DNA of 64,000 bases from positions 5,146,501-5,210,500 of the forward strand of contig NZ_JAUSZH010000001.1 in assembly GCF_030817355.1 (NCBI RefSeq), given 5' to 3'. The position numbers and the translations under genes are program-made. Within the stretch, counting starts at the first letter, position 1, and each line of letters starts with the position of its first letter. This document shows, piece after piece, positions 24,701-30,826 of this stretch. The notes below the pieces were generated by a model that saw only the letters and a list, made by a program, of their open reading frames with translations, searched no databases and was not told the DNA's origin. The DNA is from Streptomyces sp. V1I1. Its GTDB lineage: Bacteria; Actinomycetota; Actinomycetes; Streptomycetales; Streptomycetaceae.

Positions 24701-25687
24701 CGAGCCCTGAACTGACTGGGTTGCATAGGGGGCGTCACCAATCACGCCTCCCGTGGCAGTAGCCACGGTGGGGGCGGGAATAATGAACTGGCCCTGTAGG
24801 GCATCTTTTACCTGGAACCAGCCGGGCTTGTCGGCTATGGCTGCGAGGGTTGCGCCGTCAACATTGAAGTCAAAGCTCGTGGCGGTACCGGGGCGCTTGA
24901 TGATGATGGTCTCTTTGAGATCAGTACTCGTAACCAGGAATTCGAGGTCAACGCCAGGCCAAACCTCGTGGTAGGTGACCAGCTGCATCGATCCTTCAGT
25001 CGTCACGACCGGGTCCACTAACTTCTTGGTCTTGGGACCAAAGGTGACCGAGCTACCATTATCAGAAATGGTGATGCCGCTGCCGAGGCCAGCCGGGGCA
25101 AAGGTCGTGGTCCATGAGTTGGAAGTGGTTTGCCAAGTAGCAGGGAATAGGTTGGTTTGGCGGAGAGTGGTATCGACGTCATGCCAAGCGCCGTCCGACG
25201 AACGGAAGTTAGTTACGCCAACGCTGTGCTTAACCGTCTTGGTGCCATCGCTGTTGAGAGTCACCTTGTCATGTGGGGTGTACTCATTCTTGAGCTCCTT
25301 CACCGGCGTCCGCTCTTTATGAGCCTGCTTAGCTCCAGGACCAGGACGAGTTTCCGCATCCGCACTTAGGCCGCCGCCCACGGAAGTGTCATGGTCCTTC
25401 TTGGTAACGCCCGTACTAGCAGGGGAATCAGAGGGTGTTGCTGCATCAACGGCCAGTGGCTTGAGATTGGGCTTACTGTTGAAGGCGTCGAAGCTGAAGG
25501 CCAGCGCGGTGCCACCGTCAGACAGCAGCACGAGGGTCGTCATCGCGACCAGAACGAAGCGGCGTAAGCCGCTAGCAACCGGCCCGGCCGGCTCCGTCAG
25601 TGGCCGTCGAGTACGGCCAAATTTGGCAAAATTAAATGCCGCCCTAGATTTGGCGACATACCTGCGGACCGATCGCTTCATGCTCAT
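18794..25687 (-). CDS. Giant PA14/RHS-repeat surface protein (WapA-like)
   Basis: 2,297 residues from ATG 25687, which has GGAGG five bases upstream. Basic N-terminus and a signal-anchor helix (RRFVLVAMTTLVLLSDGGTA), then a DNRLRE-like region, PA14 domains starting near residues 676, 829 and 1339 (each with GNYQF/GSHTF and SADDGQRLWV-type strands), and YD/RHS repeats to an RHS core (QYDPFGKVLS, then GRFLQVDPTDGG and DLDG near 2120). The last 175 residues hold a glycine-rich hydrophobic stretch (GLGIFACVVGAIACAAGAA) and no recognised nuclease or deaminase. Exported polymorphic-toxin architecture; the C-terminal effector may be membrane-active or truncated. Base composition is far from Streptomyces norm. 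Confidence 0.9.
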   Translation of the reverse strand: MSMKRSVRRYVAKSRAAFNFAKFGRTRRPLTEPAGPVASGLRRFVLVAMTTLVLLSDGGTALAFSFDAFNSKPNLKPLAVDAATPSDSPASTGVTKKDHDTSVGGGLSADAETRPGPGAKQAHKERTPVKELKNEYTPHDKVTLNSDGTKTVKHSVGVTNFRSSDGAWHDVDTTLRQTNLFPATWQTTSNSWTTTFAPAGLGSGITISDNGSSVTFGPKTKKLVDPVVTTEGSMQLVTYHEVWPGVDLEFLVTSTDLKETIIIKRPGTATSFDFNVDGATLAAIADKPGWFQVKDALQGQFIIPAPTVATATGGVIGDAPYATQSVQGSTLSATLSESWLAEQPKSVYPLRVDPSFTGSTGNNYVSYKSDGYVCSPGQGCGNSVGTVTGPLNHWRFVTSMSFPSSTFSGKYIQSAYLHVEMPSCGNSYGICDPTNTYVNKAACWGYNCVDTAYGEGYLWTGTWGNVDVTTLYRNLQAAGQWDAPLIVRGMEATWTTYKLFAHDRTFTTITYDTQPPMATPASDAPGDGSAVVTTQPMLSVNPVSDAEGEQVYYYYRVSPNPDAEKGPVANSGWVTTPNWTIPDNILEDGTTYYWHVYTWDGYTNVPNTAPNWVRSFRVDMRNGKNATQVSDDFGGVSTDLATGNLATSATTHGSAALGGSLGVGLSYNSPLRARSGLTAQYWNDTAHNGTFSGNPLVTRVEPNINTYWGNGASSSPDPAITADYFLGRWTGYFVAPQTGNYQFNCSADDGQRLWVNNTQLHDQWTSCNTPWSGNIALTAGQVVPIKVEFREIGGGAGIWLRVKTPDSVDQVVPNAWLRTDPQHITNNHGLVGRYFADSGSHTFPADNNAFMVRNDPLVSFDWGSGGATSGAPTDSFMVRWTGYFMPPTSGNYTFGSTADDGTRITVNNTQVLSNWSDSPGTNYGSAIGLTAGVAVPVTFEYYENGGAATANLLVKTPDNSTGQVVPSNWLLTKSSVVPDGWNLSTSATGNLSYDRLKVNQNSVVLTDSTGMTHEYTALGGGAYKPPVNEAGVLTRNSDGTLTLQDSDGRTYVFNTDGTLQLATTAPDDRQPAALQYTYSGTPSRLSQITDGVSSSRWMKLYYSGDSNCPSVPSGFTAYSSTAGMMCAAATNDGNVTQLLYVVDGSGNPRLSRIVRPGSELTDYGYDASGRLTQVRTSVANDAVLASIRSQDGTEVTQIAYDVLGRVSGVTLPAATGGATRQAHSYDYQVGHTKMNVANATEPNGFSRKVAYDATYRTTTDTDIANLTATTEWDASKDLVLSTTDTTGLKSTTIYDYADRATDQYGPAPASFYGTNRIPTSYYPLVVPHVKTGYDEGINGLAAAYFDVATSANGTGTTSKLLFGAPKSHQTGVGTSNGDVVKTWGTSQPITPSQSTYGWGVSLTGSIKLPETGSHTFKVKSDDGARLWVDDTLVVDDWNDGSYEDHAAIQTFNNATANSWHRVRLDYYNKAVGSTLDTDAHLELFKTAPGGSETSALGSLLTPRYGLTTSRTVYDSSSSVGTVTTSTNYGANPELSLASATTLDPAGLSYTGNSNYEVQGATGSFLRQTNKVLPGGTTTSYTYYGATDIRDNPCTTGTTEAFKQAGMLKLKTEADPDGAGSQTSRLTETIYDDAGRTVATRYNSDAWTCTTYDSRGRITQVAVPSLGAGKPARTITNNYAVSGNPLVISASDSEGTISTTADLLGRTVSYTDAEGNTTTTTYDTLGRLSSRTSPLGLEEFTYDSYGRLSAQKLDSTTYAVPSYDAYSRMSGVTYPTAGSLALAISRDSFGRVAGKDYTLGNGTTHITDSVTRSQSGQIISGTELGASKSYAYDKAGRLTSATVGANSWSYGFGTPTACTGTYNVNAGKNSNRTSQTATVGGATTTTTYCYDNADRLVSSSDALVNGAVYDAHGNTTTIGTGTTPLQLIYDSSDRNTGLEQYDANGSGFAEYYSRDVQGRLVWRGRDNITNWDWVSQQYYAFGYTGSGDAPSFVKNDSGSTIEKILQLPGGVTFNIRSNYTVSLPNLHGDVMATTNASGAQTGTFQYDPFGKVLSSMPSNATGTTYGWEGQNQKLTESDFALAPTQMGARVYLSSIGRFLQVDPTDGGVQNAYVYPPNPLRSQDLDGNSSTAEEVFANMGENASSMGLWLDGGLVGLGIFACVVGAIACAAGAALGIAVASSIAYSSTRDWAWAGFAGATAYGSGLFGGYIGKKMTEHLIGAIAPSIASKAGQGASQSAKSKRVVAAKQRINAVAGGVNSYAIGKLPPSPPSRRPPSILSGNKGSAYNNMVLIISGRYF

Positions 25688-25951
25688 TCGAGCCTCCACA
25701 AAGTTATTATTCCACTCTCTCTAAACTAATTCTAAGTTAGTGAGTGGAAGCGTTGCAATACTTTTTTACTCAGGTAAGTCAAAAACCGGTATTCAACAGA
25801 TGGCGGGGACTAAAACTGAACACGGTTATGATTCACTGGCATCATCGACCTGTGGAAAAATGCCCTTGTTAAGGCGTAGGCAGATTGATAACGTAGAGAT
25901 GTTGCCGCGACCTCCACCCTGCATAGGGACGATGGCGGCAATAACCACGCG

Positions 25952-25980
25952 AAAAACGCCGACCACACATCGGCGTTTTT
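25952..25980. terminator. Bidirectional terminator upstream of the RHS gene
   Basis: AAAAACGCCGA (25952-25962) and TCGGCGTTTTT (25970-25980) form a perfect 11-bp stem with a seven-base loop and T/A runs on both sides. It isolates the RHS promoter region from the right, or acts in a long RHS leader. The surrounding 25745-26166 has no supported gene. Confidence 0.8.
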
Positions 25981-26166
25981 CTTTTTGGTCGTAGAAACTC
26001 GGATAGGGGCTTTAGAAAGCCATCAAATCTACGTCGTACATTGCACATTTTCAGGCCTAGCAATCATCTGGACGCGTAAGAACTGCCGATTGAAGCCAGT
26101 CACACAACAAAGTAGTCCAGCCCTTCACATACTCCCTGCGTCATAGAAAATAAGCAGGAGAAGGGC

Positions 26167-26265
26167 ATGGATTCATTAAATGCTCACGACTGGGTCAGGC
26201 TAATCAGCGAGATTATTCGGGCCGCAGTCCAGTTATACATCACTCGCCGCAAGAGGCGCTGCTAA
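26167..26265 (+). CDS. 32-residue small protein
   Basis: ATG 26167 has an excellent site (AGGAGAAGGG) just upstream, rare in this otherwise empty stretch. The sequence MDSLNAHDWVRLISEIIRAA continues VQLYITRRKRRC: an amphipathic helix with a strongly basic end, reminiscent of small membrane-associating peptides. No family recognised. Confidence 0.45.
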   Translation: MDSLNAHDWVRLISEIIRAAVQLYITRRKRRC

Positions 26266-26700
26266 GTCAGTTGCGCGCTACTGCTGACTCGGCGCTGGCG
26301 CCGTCCCGATCAGTCAACAGATAGGCGGCCGTTAAAATCCCCTACCCAAGCCAACTGTAGCCTTTCATCGTGACTCGTCCAGCTGAGGTATTCATTAGAA
26401 GTACTGCTGAAAATGAGTCGCGTTTTCGGTATATGTTTGGTACTCGAAGCTAAGGTTTTTCCTAGCTAGGTACTTTACTATTTATAGCGTCACTAGTGTT
26501 AAACGTTCTTGACAAGTGGCAAGTATGGCCGTCCCGTGGATCCATTTTCGCCGGGCGGTAGCACCTTCAAAGGGCTGGAACTGCGGCCCGTATCAACGGC
26601 GCTAGCGCTTCATCTAGGCGTCCGCCGGCCTTGGCGTCATGGCGACCGCTAACCGGCACCAGTCCGCGTGTTCTCTCCCGTCAAGGCGGCACCATGAGCA
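26266..26700. other. Non-coding stretch before the Lsr2 operon
   Basis: No supported gene or RNA. A TTGACA at 26513 lacks a matching -10 at normal spacing. Composition is AT-rich around 26400-26510 and GC-rich after 26530, suggesting a patchwork junction. Confidence 0.35.
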
Positions 26701-26925
26701 ATGGCTGAGAGTAGACAACGATGCGAATACATCGGGGTGATCCCCGGTTCGGTAGACCTTTACCTATGCCCGTTCGCGGCCGTATGGCTCATCACCTATA
26801 TGGACCTGGGCATGCTGTCCTGCGATCCCCATATGCGGGACTACCTGAACGACGAACCCGACGCTGAAGCTTTCCCCCTCTACCCGTTAGGAACGGAAGA
26901 TGGCGAAGAAGGTAGTAACGCTTGA
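26701..26925 (+). CDS. Hypothetical protein upstream of lsr2
   Basis: 74 residues from ATG 26701. Two Cys early (RQRCEYIGVIPGSVDLYLCP), a hydrophobic middle and an acidic C-terminus (GTEDGEEGSNA). Overlaps the lsr2 start by 26 bases, so co-translated. No family recognised. Confidence 0.55.
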   Translation: MAESRQRCEYIGVIPGSVDLYLCPFAAVWLITYMDLGMLSCDPHMRDYLNDEPDAEAFPLYPLGTEDGEEGSNA

Positions 26926-27292
26926 CGACCTCGACCCCAAAGTGGAGGCGGCCGAAACCATCACGTACGGCATAGATGGTCAGTTCTATGAGATCGACCT
27001 GTCCGCCCCCAACGGCAAGAAGCTGCGCGACGCGTTGGCTCCGTACAACAAGGTAGCCCGGTTGGTAGACCCCAAGGTCGGCGCACGGCGCTATGCCAAC
27101 GGCGGTAACGGTCAACTCGGCCTCGCCTATGGCGACTACGACTCGCAAGCCGTCCGGGCCTGGGCCGAAGAAAACGGACTTGAGGTCAACCCCAAGGGCC
27201 GTGTGCCCGACGACATCGTCCGGCGGTACTTCGCGGCCCAGCAGCAGCAACAGCAGCAGGCCGCCGCCGCCAATGGCTCCGGTTCTAGCTGA
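26900..27292 (+). CDS. lsr2: Lsr2-family nucleoid-associated protein
   Basis: 130 residues from ATG 26900. The N-terminal dimerisation part (KKVVTLDDLDPKVEAAETITYGIDGQFYEIDL) and the C-terminal DNA-binding part (VRAWAEENGLEVNPKGRVPDDIVRRYF) are both present; the AT-hook-like core is KGR where most members have RGR. A glutamine run (residues 116-122) ends the protein. Lsr2 binds AT-rich xenogeneic DNA and silences it; carried by an AT-richer element, it may quiet element genes in the GC-rich host. Confidence 0.88.
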   Translation: MAKKVVTLDDLDPKVEAAETITYGIDGQFYEIDLSAPNGKKLRDALAPYNKVARLVDPKVGARRYANGGNGQLGLAYGDYDSQAVRAWAEENGLEVNPKGRVPDDIVRRYFAAQQQQQQQAAAANGSGSS

Positions 27293-27468
27293 TCCCCAGT
27301 CGTCCCGGGGGAGGGCATCCCCTACCCTTCCCCGGGACTTGGCCTTCGTAGGTGTTCACTTACGGAGGCCCTTTTCATGCCTGAACAACTCTAGTGCTCA
27401 CGGCGAGCCGGCCCCTGGGAATAGAAGCTACTCCGGTGTAAAATAAGGGCAGTTAATAGAGCCCCGGC

Positions 27469-27624
27469 ATGAAGCAGCAGACAGAAAAAGCGCCCCACCG
27501 CCGAAGCGATGAGGCGCAGGGTATACCAACGTCTCAGGACTGGATCAAGCAGCAGCTAGCTAATGCACCCGCTATCAGTCCTAAGCGGTGGAAGCGCGTA
27601 GCCACTATTCTTGGTGCCAAATAA
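27469..27624 (+). CDS. 51-residue hypothetical protein convergent with integrase
   Basis: ATG 27469 to stop 27624, overlapping the integrase 3' end by 20 bases. Sequence begins MKQQTEKAPHRRSDEAQG and ends ISPKRWKRVATILGAK, a basic helical C-terminus seen in small proteins of actinomycete mobile elements. Function unknown; a recombination directionality factor is one possibility given its place beside the integrase. Confidence 0.45.
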   Translation: MKQQTEKAPHRRSDEAQGIPTSQDWIKQQLANAPAISPKRWKRVATILGAK

Positions 27625-29188
27625 CCTGAAGCCTGGACGGATCAAACCGGTTACTGCCTCGGGTGGCTCGGTTGAGAATGATGGCCGCAAAGGTCTCGCT
27701 GTAGATGGCTTGACGCTGCTCTAGTGCCAGATCGGGCCATTGCTCGGCGATACTCGTTACCTTGGGCCCGGCGGTTTGCCGGATGTACTTGCTGCGGTCC
27801 TTCATAAGGTCCGCGATTTCGCTGTCTAGCTTCCGGATCTCCGGCCAGATGTACGCGCCCATGTCGGCGTTCTCCTTGAACTGAGCCAGTAGGCCAGCCT
27901 TCTTTGTCTTGGCTTGCTCTAGCTCACCGGCCTTCGGCCATGGCCCAACTTCAACGGTTACCTTGTGCTCGTCGTACCGGGCGAAAAGCAGATCCTGAGC
28001 CAGCTTGTCGATGGCTATGCCGGATCCCGCGACCTTGCCGCACCCGCCGTAATAGGCGGGCGGCTTACAGACGTAGTCGAAGCGGTTATTGGCTTTGGCT
28101 TGTCCGGTCATGGGTCGTCCGCAGTTGCCACAGCGGATTATGCCGGACAGTTCATACTTGAGCCGCCCGACATAGACACCAGCTCCAGGCCGGTCATCAC
28201 TAGTGAGCTTGTCGACGACGGCATGCCACGTTTCTTCTTTGAGGATGCCGTCATACTGACCTTTGACTGGTTCGCCATCCGGACCCGTGAGGTAGCGTTT
28301 GTGGGGTGGAATTTCAGCAGGACCGTGGACGCGCCAACCGACCATACGGGGCGAGAGAAGCATCAGGATCAGAGTCCGGCGGCGCCACTCATTGCCTTGG
28401 GTTGTCCGCTTACCAGCTGCGTTCCACTTGTTCACGATGGTTGTGGGGCTGATGTCAGCGAGCACGTCTTTAGCGGCTTGCCGGATCTGCTCGGCTTCCT
28501 CGGGGATGACCGTGCGCTTGTCGTCTGCCCAGCCAAAGGGCCGGTTACCACCAACGGGTATGCCGCGCATGGCACGCGCTAGATGGCTGGTCTTACCGCG
28601 ACGGGCTGAAGCGCTGGACGACTTACCCGCCATGGTGACGAGCATCCGGGCGTTGTCCCGGCCGTTTTCCGTCAGGAGGTCAAGCGATCCAGTGATGTCG
28701 ATGAACGGCCGGGTGTAGTTCTCGGCCACCTCGATGATGTCTTCTAGCGTGCGCTGATCGCGCGTCAGGCGGTCCAGGTCATAGACGATGATGCCGTCTG
28801 CGGCGGTGAGCTTGTCGAAGCCCTCGGCCGGGATGAAGTGCTTGGAAACCGGCCGTCCGGCCCTGAGGTCATCCAGTGCCCCATAGAGAATGGGCCGGAT
28901 GACACGGTACTTGTGACTGCCGTCCGGCTGCTTGATGCGCCGCTTCTTCCAAGCGGACGTATCAGGTTCGTTGTACGTGCCGACATAGGTTCCGCCGAAC
29001 CGCTCGATGTACTCGCGGCACAACCGCTCTTGCTCTTCACGGTTGTTGATGTCAGCGCCAGTAAGTACCGGGCCGTTGTAGTCAGCATCGTCCAGGAGCT
29101 CAAAGGAGAGACGCACCAATCCGGCTATCTTTAGGCCGGTGAGGTCACGCCGCTGGACCCTTTCTATGATGTTGAGCTGTGGTTGCAC
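27605..29188 (-). CDS. Large serine recombinase (integrase)
   Basis: 527 residues from GTG 29188 with GGAG upstream. Resolvase catalytic domain (GLVRLSFELLD with the nucleophile near Ser28, IVYDLDRLTRDQRTLEDII), recombinase domain (RGIPVGGNRPFGWADD), a zinc ribbon (CGNCGRPMTGQA, then YVCKPPAYYGGCG), and a C-terminal coiled coil (ELEQAKTKKAGLLAQFKEN). These enzymes join attP and attB through a 2-bp staggered cut with no other factor. The gene starts 34 bases from attR, as usual for phiC31-type integrases. Confidence 0.95.
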   Translation of the reverse strand: MQPQLNIIERVQRRDLTGLKIAGLVRLSFELLDDADYNGPVLTGADINNREEQERLCREYIERFGGTYVGTYNEPDTSAWKKRRIKQPDGSHKYRVIRPILYGALDDLRAGRPVSKHFIPAEGFDKLTAADGIIVYDLDRLTRDQRTLEDIIEVAENYTRPFIDITGSLDLLTENGRDNARMLVTMAGKSSSASARRGKTSHLARAMRGIPVGGNRPFGWADDKRTVIPEEAEQIRQAAKDVLADISPTTIVNKWNAAGKRTTQGNEWRRRTLILMLLSPRMVGWRVHGPAEIPPHKRYLTGPDGEPVKGQYDGILKEETWHAVVDKLTSDDRPGAGVYVGRLKYELSGIIRCGNCGRPMTGQAKANNRFDYVCKPPAYYGGCGKVAGSGIAIDKLAQDLLFARYDEHKVTVEVGPWPKAGELEQAKTKKAGLLAQFKENADMGAYIWPEIRKLDSEIADLMKDRSKYIRQTAGPKVTSIAEQWPDLALEQRQAIYSETFAAIILNRATRGSNRFDPSRLQVIWHQE

Positions 29189-29200
29189 TGCGTGATCTCC

Positions 29201-29217
29201 TGTTACTTAGTGTAACA
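29201..29217. promoter_or_regulatory. Inverted repeat in the integrase promoter
   Basis: TGTTAC (29201-29206) and GTAACA (29212-29217) with a five-base spacer lie just upstream of the integrase start and beside attR. Likely an operator or part of promoter control of integrase. Confidence 0.45.
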
Positions 29218-29221
29218 ATTG

Positions 29222-29262
29222 ACCACTTTCTGTGCAAATGTGCTGCGGGCAGCGTACGACCC
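29222..29262 (+). other. attR of the serine-integrase element
   Basis: The element arm 29222-29246 (starting ACCACTTTCT and ending ATGTGCTGC) is the inverted match of the attL arm. The central GG is 29247-29248; chromosomal sequence GCAGCGTACGACC follows. Inferred attP is the two 25-bp arms around GG, 52 bp; inferred attB is GTCTTC-GG-GCAGCG in its gene context. Confidence 0.9.
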
Positions 29263-29921
29263 TGTGGTGGGACCTGCCGCTGAAGGACTCGTACCGCCTG
29301 GTGCACCGGATGTACCGGATCCCCGACAAGCGGTTCCGCGAGAATCTCGACCGCTGTGTCGAACTCCTGGACCTGGCCGAGCTGTTGGACGTTCCGGTGC
29401 GCCAGCTCTCGCTCGGGCAGCGGATGCGCGGCGACATCGCGGCGGCGCTGCTGCACGACCCCGAGGTGCTGTATCTGGACGAGCCGACCATCGGTCTCGA
29501 TGTGATCTCCAAGGCGAGGGTCCGGGACTTCCTGCGGGATCTGAACGCCGAGCGGGCCACGACGGTGCTGCTCACGACGCACGATCTGACCGACATCGAG
29601 CAGCTGTGCAAGCGCGTGATGGTGATCGACCACGGGCGGCTGATGTATGACGGGGCGCTCGCCGGGCTCCATGAGGTGGGGGAGAGCGAGCGGACGCTGG
29701 TGGTGGACCTGGAGCGCGAGCTGCCGCCGATCGTCCTCGACTCCGCTCGTACGGTGAAGGTCGAAGGCCCCCGCCAGTGGCTGGCCTTCCCCGCCTCCCA
29801 GTCGGCGGCGCCGCTGGTGGCCGCGCTCGCCGACACATATCCGCTGGTGGACCTGTCGGTGCGGGAGCCGGACATCGAGGCGGTGATCGCGAAAATGTAC
29901 GCGGAGAGGTCGGGGCTTTAG
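29249..29921 (+). pseudogene. 3' fragment of the interrupted ABC exporter ATPase
   Basis: Encodes the rest of the COG4586-like ATPase: QLSLGQRMRGDIAAALLHDP (signature motif), LYLDEPTIGLDVI (Walker B), TVLLTTHDLTDIEQL (switch His) and a C-terminal regulatory part. An ATG at 29232 within the att arm could in principle start a 229-residue product lacking Walker A, which would not be active. Confidence 0.95.
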
Positions 29922-29984
29922 CGCAGAGGTCGGGGCTGTAACCGGGGCTGTAAGCGTGGCGCGGGCTTGACTAGGCTGCTGACC

Positions 29985-30665
29985 ATGACGAGCGAACTCC
30001 CTGAAATGCGCGCTTCGGACTCCGAGCGCGAAAGGGTGGCCGAGCGGCTGCGCGATGCGGTGGCGGAGGGGCGGCTCGACATGGAGGAGTTCGAGCAGCG
30101 CCTCGACGCGGCCTACAAGGCACGTACGCACGGCGACTTGGAGCCACTGGTCAGCGACCTTCCCGCGGCGGGCACGGTGTTGGCGTCACCGGCGGTCGCC
30201 GCCGGGACGGGCAGCTGGGCCGAGCGCGTCGGCGGCCCGGCCACCTCGAAGGGGGCCTTCGCCTTCTGGGGCGGCTTCGTACGCAAGGGCACCTGGACGG
30301 TGGCCCGTAGGTTCACCAGCTTCACGATGATGGGCGGCGGCGAACTCGACCTGCGGGAAGCCCGTTTCGAGGACCGGGTGACCGTGATCCGCTGCATCGC
30401 GATCATGGGCGGGGTCAATATCGTCGTGCCGCCCGACCTGAACGTCGAGGTCAACGGCATCGGCTTCATGGGCGGCTTCGGCGAACAGGGCGAGGGCAGA
30501 CCGGACCCGGCGGCGCCGCGCGTGATCGTCTCCGGCTTCGCGCTGATGGGCGGCGTGGGCGTGGAGCGCAAGCGCACCCGGGCGGAGAAGCAGCGGCTCA
30601 AGGCGGAGCGCGAAGAGGAGAAGCGGGGGCGGCTGGAGAAGGGCGACCGCAAGGAGCTCGACTGA
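29985..30665 (+). CDS. DUF1707 / LiaF-like domain protein
   Basis: 226 residues from ATG 29985 (in-frame upstream start at 29967 is less likely). The N-terminal MRASDSERERVAERLRDAVA and DMEEFEQRLDAAYKARTHGD is the DUF1707 module; the C-terminal beta-rich MMGGGELDLREARFEDRVTV and IMGGVNIVVPPDLNVEVNG resembles LiaF/YvqF-type domains. Charged coiled tail. Probable envelope-stress related regulator; -10-like TAGGCT at 29972 suggests a promoter directly upstream. Confidence 0.85.
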   Translation: MTSELPEMRASDSERERVAERLRDAVAEGRLDMEEFEQRLDAAYKARTHGDLEPLVSDLPAAGTVLASPAVAAGTGSWAERVGGPATSKGAFAFWGGFVRKGTWTVARRFTSFTMMGGGELDLREARFEDRVTVIRCIAIMGGVNIVVPPDLNVEVNGIGFMGGFGEQGEGRPDPAAPRVIVSGFALMGGVGVERKRTRAEKQRLKAEREEEKRGRLEKGDRKELD

Positions 30666-30696
30666 GCGGGGAGTGTGCCGTCGTCCGGGGTGAAGG

Positions 30697-30812
30697 CCTG
30701 CGGGGGTGAGCCGGGCCCGCTCCGGGAGTGCCTGCGGGGGTGAGCCGGGGCTCGCTCCGGGGGTGCCTGCGGGGGTGAGCCGGGGCCGCTCCGGGAGTGC
30801 CTGCTGGGGGCG
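30697..30812. repeat. GC-rich tandem repeat
   Basis: About three and a half copies of a roughly 31-35-bp unit built on GTGCCTGCGGGGGTGAGCC and CTCCGGGAG, between convergent genes. No coding value seen; may act in termination. Confidence 0.6.
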
Positions 30813-30826
30813 GCGTGAGCCCGCCG

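Larger units (their letters stand above)
6111..29248. mobile_element. 23,138-bp integrative (probably conjugative) element
   Basis: Bounded by attL and attR around an interrupted ABC ATPase gene. Base composition is markedly lower in GC than both flanks throughout. Contents in order: five-gene transfer operon, small-gene cluster, parA and partner, ncRNA and structured non-coding region, regulatory genes (HATPase, XRE, DUF397), RHS surface protein, Lsr2, serine integrase. No capsid, tail, portal or terminase genes are seen, so it is not an intact prophage. A full type IV secretion apparatus is also absent; only one large transfer-type ATPase is present. Closest in concept to actinomycete integrative conjugative elements, but with a serine in place of a tyrosine integrase. 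Confidence 0.93.

Noticed and set aside
22000..25400. Several plus-strand frames within the RHS region
   Set aside because: They are antisense shadows of the continuous 2,297-codon minus-strand frame.
26513..26545. Promoter with TTGACA in the pre-Lsr2 region
   Set aside because: No -10-like hexamer at 16-18 bases; not supported.
6111..29248. Intact prophage
   Set aside because: No portal, terminase, capsid, tail or lysis genes; the content is transfer, partition and regulation with a serine integrase.
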